From NCBI GenBank assembly GCA_027922465.2, contig BQMF02000007.1, positions 1,736,001 to 1,800,000 on the forward strand: a DNA stretch of 64,000 nucleotides, written 5' to 3'. Positions 33,671 through 46,359 of the stretch are shown one piece after another. A program made the position numbers and the translations under genes. Origin of the DNA: Turritopsis dohrnii. Its lineage: Eukaryota > Cnidaria > Hydrozoa > Anthoathecata > Oceaniidae. Under the pieces are notes generated by a model. That model saw only the letters and a program-made list of their open reading frames with translations, was not told the origin of the DNA and made no database searches. Position 1 is the first letter of the stretch. Every line of letters starts with the position of its first letter.

Positions 33671-35763
33671 CCCTCCTATGCATGTGTGTTCGATCCAGTC
33701 CTTTTTCCGATTCTCGGCGACCGACTGAGAAAAAACGAATCTCATAGGACACGTGCCGACAAATTATAGGTTTTACAAAGTAAATTTCAAGGCTTTCCTC
33801 TGAATAAAAGCTAGCAAATGATTGGCTAAAAGGAAGATAATTTATCCAATGAACGCCGAGAAAAGATATCAGCAAAAAACAAGCACATTTAGAGAAGAAG
33901 TGAAGTCGAGAAGGAAGGCAGCCATATTTGTTACGAAAAATTACTAACTAAAAACAACAACAGTTATTTTCATAACTAAAAATCTGTACCTCAATCCTGA
34001 TTGCAGGTGAGTTTATTAATACTTTATCTATGCTTGTACTAAATCTCAATCATCAGGACGATGGCCTGCCATCATAAAAGGCTTTTAAAGTTGAATGTTT
34101 TTCGTTCGCTCGCGTTGTTGTGTTCGGTGTTTTTCTCACAAATATTTTTACTTGATAACGCATGAATTAATTAAAGATCGGTAATAGATTTTAACAAATA
34201 AGAAAAGGAAAAAATTGTTGTAGTAAGCTAGTATATGAAATATTGTTTTTAAGTATAATGTCTTGTATAGGTATGGATATGCATCTAGAGACATGTGTCG
34301 ATTATACGGTTGTAAAATGAAGTTACATCGTGGTTGTTTGAAACAAAAATGTTGTGAAAAGTACAGAGACGTTTTGGGTTTAATAAACATAATTGTACCT
34401 GAAGACAGTAATGTTATTATCTTTTTTTATATTCATGTTTTATTTCTATTAAATGTTCTAAAAATGAATATAGACAACATCTTTCATGCATTTTTCTCCT
34501 TCAAAAAAATTCTTTAATTTATTAATCCAAGGCGTTTTACATATGCTTGGAAAAATCAACAGTAACATGAAAAAAAACTGTCTTTTTGCATGGTTTTGGA
34601 ACTATGTTGGTTATGGTTTTGTTCACGATCAGTATTTCTCAATCATTTTCCTTATGGAATATTTTCAGGTACTTCCATAATGTTTATGCAACATATTTAC
34701 AAGAAGAAATTGGAAGATATGAGAGAAAAGAACAAAATTCTGCGTCCCTTTTCCTGTCAACTTTCACGCCACACGACGAAAATCAATGCAATATTTGTCA
34801 ATCAAACAGAAAATCTATCAATGCCAACGTTTATTGGAAATTTATTGACAAAAATATACTGATGTAAATTTTTTAAAGTTTGAAATTTGTAATGAATAAT
34901 TGTCGCTTTAAAAGCATGCTGCTTATTTATTTTCATAAAAATGTTTTGCATTAATTATTTTTAGATTTCATAATTAACGAACGTCAATTTTCTTTTGTTA
35001 TATTAACAAAGACGGTCTCAAATGTCGTTAGAACGAAAAAATAATTTAAAAAAATTTCAAAAGTCGCTTCTATTGTTAGCTTTGACGTAACAATGAAGAG
35101 CAGATATTTATGAATAATATAACACCAGTCGAACACACACGCATGGTACAATGAAACTCATTTCAATGTGACTCTTTCTCTTTCTTGTATCTCTATGATT
35201 TAACAACTATCGTTCTCTTTTTCATATCTAACCTCTCTCTTATTCTTTAATTGTTGAAGCAATCATGAATAATTACTTTTAAGTTTTAGGTTTAGTTTCT
35301 TTCAGTTTTGTTTATTGACGGGGGATAATATTAGCACATCCTTGTGCCTCATAAAAATCAACTTGTGTTCACATGAGAATCCATCAGCGTGTAATGATAA
35401 TCACGCGACATTTTCCAGCCTGGTTTGTCAGGATTTTTTTCTATGCGACAAAATCAATCAGGTGAACCAAGCCAATCTGCTTTTCTGGGTTAATTTTTCT
35501 TTATCAAGGATAGTCATCACCCCTTGCTGCATGTTTTTAGTTTTGTATCCATAACTCTTGATGTGGTTATCTTATCGTCAACAAAGTATACTTTTTTGAA
35601 AACCTAAACAAGAAACAACTAAGTTGTTAAAAGATTTCTGTAACTTAAGCATGACATGCTTGTAATTTTAATTTGATAAAAGATGTTATTGTGATTACTT
35701 TTCATTGTCAAAAATAAACTTTTTTCTAAGGGATTATACACTTCATTATGTATGCATGCTGCT
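33671..35763. other. Intergenic, no gene recognised
   Basis: Several overlapping plus-strand ORFs occur at 34263-34867 (for example one ending NICQSNRKSINANVYW), but none shows a known motif or a coherent exon structure. Confidence 0.4.
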
Positions 35764-35764
35764 T

Positions 35765-35811
<47 letters not shown>
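35764..35811. repeat. (TC)n(TA)n compound microsatellite
   Basis: A TC run passes directly into a TA run of about 15 units. Confidence 0.95.
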
Positions 35812-35812
<1 letters not shown>

Positions 35813-37019
35813 TCCTGTTAAGTACAATAACAAATGTGCAGAGTAAGAATAAATATATACAATGTAAAATTGCTTAATTTACATAAAAATAAAAAAAAAT
35901 GAAAATCGTCAAGAACTATTCAATTATAGTCAACAGAAGTAAAATTTCAAATTCACTGGGCAATTACGTAATAACTTTTTGATCATTATGTTCTTCCGTG
36001 GAAGTTTTCACACAGCCACAGAGGTTTGCTTTGTTTGCAAGAAACAGAATAAGGCAGGATAGGTGTGACCTTCACTCTTGTTGACTTTCCTTAATATACT
36101 GCATCGTCATTGTTCATTTTGCTTTTAAATGACTTATTCAGCCATGGGCAAAGACGTCACTTATATAATTTTATAATTTTATTTTCTATTACCAGTTATT
36201 AAAAATGATCTCATGAATTTGGTATGGTCTCGTTAATGTTTATTGTTTTGTAGACTGTAAACCAATCGACATCTCGTAACTGCTTCAAAGTGTATATATC
36301 AATTTACTGTTTAAATAATGTCTAGATCATACTGACACATACTCTCTTCAAGATTACATCGCTTCTTTTTTCAAAGACTGCACAACATAATTAAAATCAG
36401 TATTGGAAGCTTTTGACAGATATTTTGTTGTCAGCCAAGCAATACATGCAGCATGTAAGAAGACTGGGAATTCTCTTGTGAAAATATCTTAATCCATGAT
36501 ATCTCATTCAATATCTTGTCTTCTCAATTTATTTGTTTCATATGTCAATGTATACATTTCATAACCATCGATTAAATACAAATCTTGAGATTCGGCATCA
36601 GATAAATGAGTCTTCATACAGTGTTATATCAATGTTATGATATTCCTTCTTGTTATCAACAACTGTATATAAAATTCTCAAAATTCGACTGTAAATCACG
36701 TATATTTTGTTATACAAACGATAGTCCTGTCTCTTTACAAGTCACATGCAGTTCTTTAATTATGAAACGATCTGTACGTAAACTTTTGCAACATTTCCAG
36801 ATAAAAGTACCAAGCACAAAACACAAGCACGACCTTTCACGCGCCACCATATTGTTTTTGCATGCTTTCGGTTCAAATTTAGCCTGTCAACATTTCACAT
36901 ATCACAACAGCGGAGATATGAAAATCACAGGCTAGAGCATTACCCAGATAGATATAGATAGAGAAATAGATACGCCGCCGAAATGAATAAGATTATCCAT
37001 TCCATGGAAATCTTAACAA
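35812..37019. other. Intergenic, no gene recognised
   Basis: A+T-rich with small GATA-like runs near 36950-36975. No exon, RNA or transposon end identified. Confidence 0.45.
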
Positions 37020-38105
37020 GTAGTTCAACCAATTATGTTAATTCAAAGAGTACATTACAAAAACAGCAAGTAAAAACGTGATGTCGTATATGCAATAAGA
37101 TGTTCTAGAAAACAAATTACGTACAATATTTTTATACACAGGATTGAGACAGATAATAACTTGAAAGAACCTGGTTGAATGTGCTTCCCTGGCCTGGATA
37201 GGCTGGATACTATGGATTAATTCCATGATCACGCATACTGTTTTGATACTGTATTATGATATTTTATTTTGTAAAAAGTATATAATATATATATATATAT
37301 ACATAAATCAAAACACAATCCAACATAAGGATCTGTAAATTAAATCAAACCAGAACTCAAATTTCTTTTTTTGGCTTCGTAGTGATTTGGTTATGGATGT
37401 GTATTTTCACTATACCAAAATCTGTTTGTTTTTTTCATTTGAGATTTACGAAAGTCATTTTTATCATATAGTAAATAATGAGTGTCCACATATTTTTGTG
37501 ACTGAGATGTTTATTCTGAATACTTGAATTTAATTTTATAAATTGTCACTTTTAAGACCATCTCTTTTTGGAAAATAACTCTTGTCCTAATTTGAAATGC
37601 TACACAGTACAAATTTTGATTGTTTTTGATAGTTATTTGCTGTCTACCCCAAAGTATTTTTAATACTTAGACTGTAGTATTAAAATTAGGTTTGACAATT
37701 TTCTTTTCTTCTTTTGTAAACTTGTAAACAAATTTCATTGTATGATGTTGTAAAATAGTTTAATACGAGTTACGAAAAGCTGTGTTCTGTTGAATTATAT
37801 ACATTGTTTGCCATGATATTACTGTGTAAAAGGATGTGTGTAAAAGGATGTCATGCTTCTGCAAGAAGATCATACGTTTATTATGATGAATTTACCTTAT
37901 ACATATTGATGCAGTTGTTGATATTCAGTTGTTTAAGGGGAAATATTAGTTGCATTTAGTTCTTCCAATTTTTAGCTTTGTCCATAATAACTTCTCATAA
38001 CTCATAACTTTTTTTAACTCCTCAGCAAAAATTATAAGAGAAACCATGTCACATGACCATGAATATCTTCATTTCATAATAAGTTCGAAATAACTTCCTT
38101 TTTAT
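37020..38105 (+). repeat. Long non-coding repeat family, copy B
   Basis: Matches 38938-40410 along its length: gttaattcaaagagtacatt, ttgagacagataataacttga, tgatttggttatggatgtgt, gttgttgatattcagttgttt and the closing tttcataataagttc. It lacks the segment corresponding to the MITE at 39527-39974, giving an empty site. No shared ORF. Confidence 0.75.
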
Positions 38106-38170
38106 ATATTTCCCCATAGGGCGAAATATATGTTAAAACCGGCATTTTCCTTCTTCATCATCTTCTCCGT

Positions 38171-40410
38171 TCACTTTTATAGTCGCGGTTCGGTATTGAA
38201 TTTTCGCCTAGCCAAAGTAGATAAGAACAGAGGCTAGCCTACAGCACGCCATTTTTTTCAGTCAGTGCAGATGAACAGTGGAAGATTTTTGTTTTTTTTC
38301 TGCTAGCTTTTAAAATGATTCAATAATAGATGAAACGTTAAATGATGGAAATGGATCGTTTTAGTTCAGTGTTGTCTTAAAAAGCTTTGTAAAACTTTTG
38401 AATGAACGTGTAAAAACCAGAAAAAATTGATGTAATGATGATGATGTTTTGTTTTTGTTGACAACAAACAATGTTATGGTGACTGGTTATTAAATGCTTG
38501 GAGCAGTAAACCATTGAAGCTGTGATTTCAGTGAAAGGGTGAAAATTCACTATTAAAAGCCACGCTGAAGATTTATTTATATGTTGCATCCTGGATAAAT
38601 GTGGCCCAAACTGAACAACACTGAAAAAGCACATGATGTATACAGCCATTAAAGGAAATCCTTTTTATATGGAGCACATCCAGTTCAATCAGTTTCTTTG
38701 ATTCATAGATTACATCACAAAAACTGCAAGTACAAACGTGACTGGTTATTAAATGCTTGGAACAGTAAACCATTGAAGCTGTGGTTTCAGTGCAAAGGTG
38801 AAAATTCATTATCAATAGCCAGGCTGAAGATTTATTTTAATTTTACATCCTGATATAATGTAGCCCAACTGAACTGAAAGCACGATGCACCAGCCACAAT
38901 AAAGGAAACCCTTTTCATGTGGAGAACAACCAGTGTGTTAATTCAAAAAGTACATACAAGAGCAGCAAGTAATAAGAAGCAAAATAAGAAGTCAGAAACT
39001 AATTGCGTATAATATTTTAAAACACAGGATTGAGACACATAATAACTTGACAGAATCTGGTCGAGTGTGCTTCCTTGGATAGTCATTTAATCCAACAACA
39101 GAAACGAAGTTTGCTATGGATGAATTCCATGGTCACGTATACTGTTTTGATACTGTATATATCGTATATTTTATTTTGCAAAATTTAATATACTGTCAAT
39201 TTTCCTGTACGAACAACGAACGTAAATCAAAACACAATACAAATGACAGTCTGTAAATTAAATCAAGCTGGAACACGAACTTCTACTTTGAGCTATGTAT
39301 ATAGTGATTTGGTTATGGATATGTATTTTCACTACCAAAGTTTTTTTTTCCATGGGATTTATATATGGTCATTTTTAGCACAAAATAAACAATGAGGTGA
39401 ACATATTTTTTTGAAGAGAGATGTTTATTCTGAATATATACTTGAACTATTCTGTCCTAATTTGAAATGTTACACGTAATATTTGTTACTCAGAGATTTT
39501 GATTGCTTTTGATAGTTATTTGCTTACCGTATTCTCTGTAATAAGTGCGGCGCTTACAATTTTTTTTTGGAAATTAGGGGGGGGGGGGCACTTATTAGAG
39601 AGGGGTGCTAATTGGAGAGGGGCGCTTATAAAAAGATTTTGAAATGGTCATGCTAGCTGTGAACGAGGCATTGCAATTGTAACAACTGTATAATATTTTC
39701 ATGGCAACAAAATAAGATTTTTTACTTATAACTTAAATTTAGACATTTAGTCTTCTGTTTCTATTATATACAGAATTTTCGCTTTTTGTTCAAAGTTCTA
39801 ATTACCACCCGGGCGCTTATAAATTTCTGAGTCTAGTCTAATTTCTGTCTAGTCACTCTACAAGCGCCCGGGAGAGGGGCGCTTATAAAAATATTTTTGA
39901 CTAGAAGGGATGCTTATTAGAGAGGGGGGGGGGGGGCACTTACTGGAGAGGGGCGCTAGTTAGAGAGAATACGGCATATATGTCTACCCAAAAGTATACC
40001 GTGGTATCAAAAATAAGTTTAGCAATTTTATTTTCTTCTTTTGTACAGAAAACCTGTATACAAATTTGATTGTATAATGTTTGTAAGATAGTTTTGTCCG
40101 AGTTACAAAAGGCAAGTGTTCTGTTAAGTTACATTGTTTACCCTTATTTTATGGTATAAAAGATGGGAAACTTGTCAAGCTTCTGCAACAATAAAGATCA
40201 TACATGATGAAATTGTCTTACACATTGATGGAGTTGTTGATATGCAGTTGTTTAAGGAGAAATATTAGTCGCATTTAGGTCTTATAATTTTTAGCTACGT
40301 GTCCATAGTAACTTCTCAGTCACTTTTTAACTCCACGGCAAAAAATTTTAAGAGAAACCTTATCATTTGACCGTGAACAACTTCATTTCATAATAGGTTC
40401 AAAGTAAGTT
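38171..40410 (+). repeat. Long non-coding repeat family, full-length copy
   Basis: The most complete copy in the window. It starts cacttttatagtcgcggtt (as 24846), holds a local tandem duplication (about 38479-38737 and 38738-38935, beginning gtgactggttattaaatgct), then continues as in copy B to about 40410. It carries the MITE 39527-39974. Near 40155 TATAAAAG and near 40190 AATAAAG occur. No conserved ORF. A transcribed non-coding repeat or the deleted form of a larger mobile element would both fit. Confidence 0.65.
39527..39974. mobile_element. MITE with CCGTATTCTCT ends
   Basis: The inverted repeats CCGTATTCTCTGTAATAAGTGC (left, imperfect) and the complement of CCGTATTCTCTCTAA (right) enclose G-tracts and repeats of GAGAGGGGCGCTTAT. 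It is absent from the equivalent place in copy B (near 37640), confirming insertion. The target duplication is not clear. No coding capacity. Confidence 0.7.
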
Positions 40411-40415
40411 TTTCT

Positions 40416-40738
40416 GTGGTATTAAATTCAATCTGAGTATCAGGTTGATGGTAGTTATACTGTACCTATTTAATGATACATTTTTTCTCATGGTTATCAA
40501 TGTACACATAATAATTGATAAAATGTTTGCAACTTTGGGGAAATATATAGTCGCATTTTTGCGAATCTTGTTGGTATTAAATTGAATTCTACCCTAATTA
40601 GTATGGACAGCATTTTTATTTGCGTTGATGGTAGTTATACCACTTTTCTTATGGTCTTCTATGTACACACAATAATTGATAAAAGTTTTGCAACTTTGGG
40701 GAAATATATAGTCGCATTTTTGCGAATCTTGTTATCAT
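40416..40738 (+). repeat. Two-copy tandem block upstream of asparagine synthetase
   Basis: Two copies of about 160 bp (40416-40573, 40574-40738). Each contains gttgatggtagttatac, an ataattgataaaa box, then ttgcaactttggggaaatat running on to gcgaatcttgtt, nearly identical in both. It ends 80 bp before the start codon of the gene at 40819. Confidence 0.75.
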
Positions 40739-40818
40739 TTAAGATACTTGGTTTTCGTGGCAGATTTTTGAAAGAGTTTGCAAGCAAGGAATATTGTTTT
40801 TTTTAGCGTTGCTGCAAA

Positions 40819-42781
40819 ATGTGCGGAATATGGGCGCTACTTGGTCACAGTCAAGATATATTAACAGAATTACCCAACGCATTCGAGATCGTGCATCGTG
40901 GACCGAGTTGCTTCAGAATAGAAAGTAATCCATACTATCAAAACGTTTACTTTGCATTACATAACCTCTGCGTTACAGGTGATTTTAATGAATTCCAGCC
41001 ACTTCATCTCCTTAATTTACCTCACATTGTTATCATGCTTGATGGAGAACTCTACAACAAGAAGTCTCTTATTGAAAAATATGATTTCAAATGTACTACC
41101 AAGTAAGTCCATGTTTTCCGAACAGCCGCTTTTTTTTAGGAACATGTTAGATTCACCAATTTATCGTATCCTGGTCACAGAGTAACCCATCGCTTCCCTT
41201 CGGAATTTTTGAAGAATGCTATTCTTTCTTCATAGAGAAGTACTTATTATAGTATTTTCTCCTCGGCGATTATTAGCATAAAATTTAATGGGCGGGTTGA
41301 TAGACGTTTGTTAAGAAAAGGCGTTTACAGGAGCAAAGCGTCAATAAAGAAAGAACATAAATTAAATAATCTATTAAATTTGTTTAAATTATTTTAGAAT
41401 GGATGGCGAAGTTATAGTTCATCTGTACAACAAATTTGGTATTGAGAAGACACTACAATTGTTAGATGGCGTATTTGCTGTTGCAATATTTGACACAAGC
41501 AATGGCACCTTCCATATTGGGCGTGATACGTTTGGGGTCCGACCGTTGTTTACAGCGCGGTCTGCAGATGGAAAATTGGGAATTTGTTCTGAAGCGAAAG
41601 GACTTGTAAAAGTATCTGAATGCAAGACCTCTTCAGTGAAAGTCCTGCCGTTGAAACCTGGTACATATGCTTCATTTAGTGTTTGCAAAACAACCGGTTT
41701 TACAAAGTTGATAAAGGAAGATTCGTTCACTGACATTGATGTCGAACCAGTGTTCGATTATCAAGTAAAGTTAGGTGAAGACGTAAAGGAGAATATTCGA
41801 AATCTATTTACAAATGCTGTCCGAAAAAGATTAATGGCTGAACGAAGAATTGGTTGTTTGTTATCTGGGGGGTTAGATTCCAGCCTCGTAGCATCTCTTG
41901 TTGTAAAACTAGCCAGAGAAGAAGACTTCCAATATCCAATACGAACATTTTCTATTGGTCTTCCTGGATCACTTGATATCGTCAAAGCGAGGAAACTTGC
42001 CGATAAGCTTGGTACAGAGCATCATGAAATTATGTTCTCTGTCGATGAGGCATTAGCAAGTATTGATCATGTGGTATATTTAACTGAGTGCTACGATACG
42101 ATAACACTTCGTGGTTGCATACCTATGCAAATGATGTTCAAATATATTCGCGAAAACACCAATACAGAAGTTGTTTTCTCAGGTGATGGTTCAGATGAAT
42201 TAACTCAAGGTTACATTTATTTTCATGAAGCACCAAGTGCAGCAGAAGCTCATGAAGAATCGAAGCGAGTAATTCGTGATCTTTATCTGTATGATAACAT
42301 TCGCGTTGATAGAGCTGCTGCTACTTATGGTGTAGACGTCAGAGTGCCATTCCAAGATCAGCCTTTTTGCTATTATTACCTTACATTACCAAAAGAAATG
42401 GTTCAACCACAAAAAGGAATTGAGAAATACCTGTTAAGAGCAGCTTTCGATGGATATCTTGATGACTTTATTCCCACAGACATATTATGGCGAAAAAAAG
42501 AACCATTTAGTGATGGCATAGCACCTCTTGAAAATAACTGGCATGACCAACTGGGAAAGTACGCTTCCAGCATGATAAGTGATGCGGAATTGAAGGCAGC
42601 GAAAAGTCTCTACCCATTCAACACTCCAACTACACACGAAATGTTGTATTATCGAAATGTGTTTGAAAAGTACTATCCAGGCCAAAATCAACTCACGCCA
42701 TATTTTTGGATGCCGAAGTGGATTGCTAATGTTACTGATCCATCTGTAAGAGTTTTGGATCAATACTTGAAGCAACATTAA
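40819..42781 (+). CDS. ASNS: Asparagine synthetase (glutamine-hydrolysing)
   Basis: A cytosolic enzyme making asparagine from aspartate, ATP and glutamine. Two exons, 40819-41102 and 41398-42781, join through AA/A at a GTAAGT...TTTTAG intron to give 555 codons, close to the animal family length. The N-terminal glutaminase domain starts MCGIWALLG, with Cys2 as the nucleophile, followed by HRGPSCFR, DGELYNKK and GRDTFGVRPLF. The C-terminal synthetase domain carries the ATP-pyrophosphatase loop CLLSGGLDSSL, then GDGSDELTQGYIYFH, DVRVPFQDQPF and WRKKEPFSDGI, ending near YWMPKW-type residues (YFWMPKWIANVTD). All expected motifs are intact and the frame is clean. One intron only is few for an animal ASNS gene. 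A duplicated block precedes the start codon and may contain regulatory sites. Confidence 0.97.
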
Positions 42782-43529
42782 CAATATTTTGACATTTTTA
42801 TGATTTCTTTTTATGATTGACCCATATAGTGCATTTATTTCAGAATCTTATTGTAGTCACGCTATATCAATGTTTCTGTAACGTTTGTTTTATTGTATCT
42901 TTTGACCTGAATATTCTTGAAACTATTTTCCGAGAGTATGAGGGGGTTTTCAGAAATGGTGTATCCCCTCCAATTGGTCTCTAAATTCATGATTTAGACC
43001 ATCAAATTCTGGAGACAAAGTTCATCGAGTCAAGTCAAATTCATCGAGACAAAACTGCGTCCTACGGTTTTGGGAGAATGTAAAAACCTGTCTGTTTGTT
43101 TGTTTATCGTTTTTTCAATGTTATCACTAAAAATATGGGACAGCCATACCAAAGAAAGGTGCATGTCTTATCCTGGAATGATTTTTAAAATGGCATATTT
43201 CTCCGCCATTGTGGCACTTTACTCTGTCACTCTCTGTCTGCGGATGGTGACCGCCCTTTTTAAAATTGATTGAACTATAGGTCTTACATATCTTTGCCTT
43301 TAAGTCTTCAGGTTTTTGGGCGTTGGCGACTGATGCGCCTTATATTTCAGATATTTTTCAAAATAGAGAAGGGCTCAGAATGACAATTTCCCTGTTTTAA
43401 AAAAAATAAGTTCACACACATTATTTCTTCACAAACTCCTAAACATATCGCCAATGTGATGAATGACCTTCCTCAATCCCAAATGAAAAAAAACTAGAAG
43501 CCTAGAGGCTTGAACAGTTTCCACATCAA
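42782..43529. other. Downstream of ASNS, no gene
   Basis: 3' flank of the synthetase gene. A 40-base motif (aaactagaagcctagaggct...) at 43491-43529 recurs at 47273-47311. Confidence 0.5.
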
Positions 43530-45240
43530 GAATTTATTTATTTATTTGTTTATTAAGGAATATTTATACAGGATAAGAACACTTCAACAATATGTACAAT
43601 AAAAATCGTAACATGTCGCTGTTATCAACGTGTGTCCTGTTGTAATAAACGTAAAAGGTTAAAAAGTTATAAAAGCAAGGTTATAAAAACAAGGCTAAAT
43701 TATAGAGAACAGATTTCACTGGCAGTAACGAATTATTGCTGAAAATGTTTTTTCAAAACATCTTTAAAGTTCTTATCATGGCATTTCTTTCTAACATCTA
43801 TGGGAAGCTCGTTAAAAAGTTTTGCTCCCATATATTTTAATGATCGACGTCCATATTCCAATTTCACTTTTGATACGATTATGAAGTATCCGTTGTTTCG
43901 AGTGTTTTTATTCGTGTGTTGTATGCTGTAATAATCGTGAAATAACTCGCAGGTATTCTTGTTGATGACATCGTGAACAAATGAGGAAATTTTCCTTTTC
44001 ATTATGTAAACAAGATTAAAAGCCGGCACGTCATTTTCACTTCTGTTATATATAACTTCCATTGCACGTCGTTCTAGCGAATTTATTCGATTTTGTTGGG
44101 TCTGCATGTAACTTGGTTTTAGCAGACTGCAATATGATAACAAGAGAAGAATGACGAGGCTGAAAATGCTGTTCGCAGCATAAGTGGTGAGGAACTGTCG
44201 TACTTTGCAAAGAAGCTTCAGTCTGGCTGTCATTTTCTTGTATGTTTTGTCGAAATGACTGTTTATACTTAAAGAGCAGTCTACTTCTACACAGGTACTT
44301 ATACGTCTTTGTTACGTTGATCCGTTGATCATTAAACTTTACATTCAACTCTTTATTTGTTCGAGCAACGCGTTGGTGGGTGCCGAATAAAAGAGCTTCC
44401 GTTTTACCAGGTTTTAGATTCATTAACAGTTCATTTTCTTTAAACCAGCTGGACAGGTTGTTTAAATCGTCATTCAACCAATTTTCAATCGTATAGATAT
44501 TTTTATCACTACAGTAGATCACAGTGTTGTCAGCGTATTTGATTACTTTGGTGTTATTCAGACGATGAACCATGTCATTGAAAAATATAACGAACATTAA
44601 GGGTCCAATGATGGACCCCTGAGGTACTCCTGTGTATACTGGTTGCATTTCAGACAAAACACCGATGCAGCATACACGTAAATGCCGATTAAATAGGTAG
44701 TTTCTAAACCAATCAAGTTCTTTGTCATGTATACCATAGCTTTCAAGCTTACATATGAGTTTTTAGTGGCTTATGGTGTTGAATGCCTTACTGAGATCGA
44801 TAAAGCAGGCACCTACTAAATGACCCTTGTCAACATTCATTCTGATATTGTCAACGAGAGAAATAGCAGCAAGCTCAGTCGATTTACCTCTTTTGAAAAC
44901 CAAATTGGAGTGGTGAAATTAATTTTCCTTCCTCTAGGAAGTCCATAAGTTGTTTGTGAACCTCACGCTCCACGACTTTTGATGCAACTGAAAGGACTGA
45001 GATCGGCCGGTAATTTTCAAGATCCATAGAACTACCAGATTTATAAGTTGGAGTTACTTTGGCTAATTTCCAATCTGTTGGTATTTCTGCGGTACGGAGT
45101 GAAAGATTGATTACATGTGTTAATGATGGTGCAATCTCCAAAGCAGCGTCTTTAGGTTTGGTGGTAAAAGATCCAGTCCACATGCTTTGTTTCGTTGTAG
45201 CTTCTTTAACTGCGTTATAACACTAATAACAGAAACGTGA
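43530..45240 (-). pseudogene. Decayed LINE reverse transcriptase
   Basis: A minus-strand non-LTR element with a TTTATTTATTT (AAAT-type) tail at 43532-43552. RT segments fall in several frames. At 44884-45183: LAKVTPTYKSGSS, LENYRPISVLSV, LISPLQFGFQK. At 44046-44657: VYTGVPQGSIIGPLMFVIFF and KVIKYADNTVIYCS. The C-terminal part is at 43733-44233. The catalytic FADD/YADD motif reads YADN, and stops and shifts separate the pieces, so the copy is dead. Its wording differs from the LINE at 30442, indicating another family. Confidence 0.8.
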
Positions 45241-45448
45241 CCAAACTTGAAAGACTTGTAAGTAAAATTCTGACACTTTTTAACGTCTCTCCAAATTTTG
45301 TTATGAAGTGGTAATAGATTTCTTTATTTTGGTCACGATGGTGGAATAGAAGCGTGCAAGCGTTCGCTTTGTGTAGTTATATATGCGAGATTTGAAAGAA
45401 CAAATGGACTCTTCTCTTGTCAACTTGTTTTCGGTCGTTCCAAGCTAG

Positions 45449-45993
45449 TGCCCGACAATCTTTCGGGAACTCCCTGCTGAATTATACGCTGCCTTGGTCC
45501 ATTGTCACTCACTAGAAATTGTTAAACGTGCAATTTATAAGTATCAGAAAACTTCATTGTTATTTACAGACAGTCAAGTAGTACTTTTTTGGCTCAACAA
45601 TCAAAGCAGAACACTGAAGCAAACAGAGTTATTGAGGAATGGAGATATGTATCATCTCAGAATATGATGGCTGATATCGGCACAGGGAGAGGTGCCACGC
45701 TTCAGGATGTCAACTCTGATTCCACTTGGCGTAACGGATTCGCTTGGATGGTTCTGAAGGAAACAGAATTTCCTTCACAGACAGTCGAGGAAATCAGCTT
45801 AACCAGCAAAGAAATTTCAGAAGCACAGAAAAAATACCCCCACGAGACCATTGATGCATCTTTCGTGCAACGATATGTTCCAAACGATGTTCAGAAAATG
45901 TATCAATTTTCAAAATATCTGATTGATCCGAATAAATTTCCTTTCAAAGTCGTTGTTAAAATCCTGTCTTTGGTAGGGATTGTTCACAAATGA
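45449..45993 (+). pseudogene. BEL/Pao retrotransposon RNase H-region fragment
   Basis: Translated pieces read FRELPAELYAALVHCHSLEI, LLFTDSQVVLFWLNNQSR and, after a frame shift near 45600, RVIEEWRYVSSQNMMADIGT then RGATLQDVNSDSTWRNG. This order (Asp-containing TDSQVVLFWL, EWRYV, ADIGTRG-like) is that of the RNase H end of BEL/Pao pol proteins. The 134-codon ORF at 45589 is part of it. LTRs were not seen. Confidence 0.65.
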
Positions 45994-46359
45994 TGTCAAA
46001 CATTTTTTCAAGATTTTTGAAATATTTGCAATGATGGTCGTGTAATTTTTCTCTGATCAATCTCCATCTGTGCTTATTGTTTTACGTTCGTGCATCACGT
46101 GAGCGAAAAAACGGAACGGAACGGAACGGAGCCAACAAAAGCAATGCGAAAGGACTTTCCCACGCCACGACGGACCACAATAAGATCACATTCAGTGTAA
46201 ACATTTTTATAAGAAACTCTCACTTAATTAGAAAAATCAAGGTTCTGAAAATTGTGAAGGTTGACGTCAACGTCAACACCTCCACCAAACAAACAAATCG
46301 ATGCTGGTGCTATATTACAGACACTGTTTTCAAAAACAGGAACAGGCAAACAAAATAAT

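Noticed and set aside
34263..34867. Overlapping plus-strand ORFs
   Set aside because: Several frames are equally open in A+T-rich DNA; no domain recognised and no consistent splice sites.
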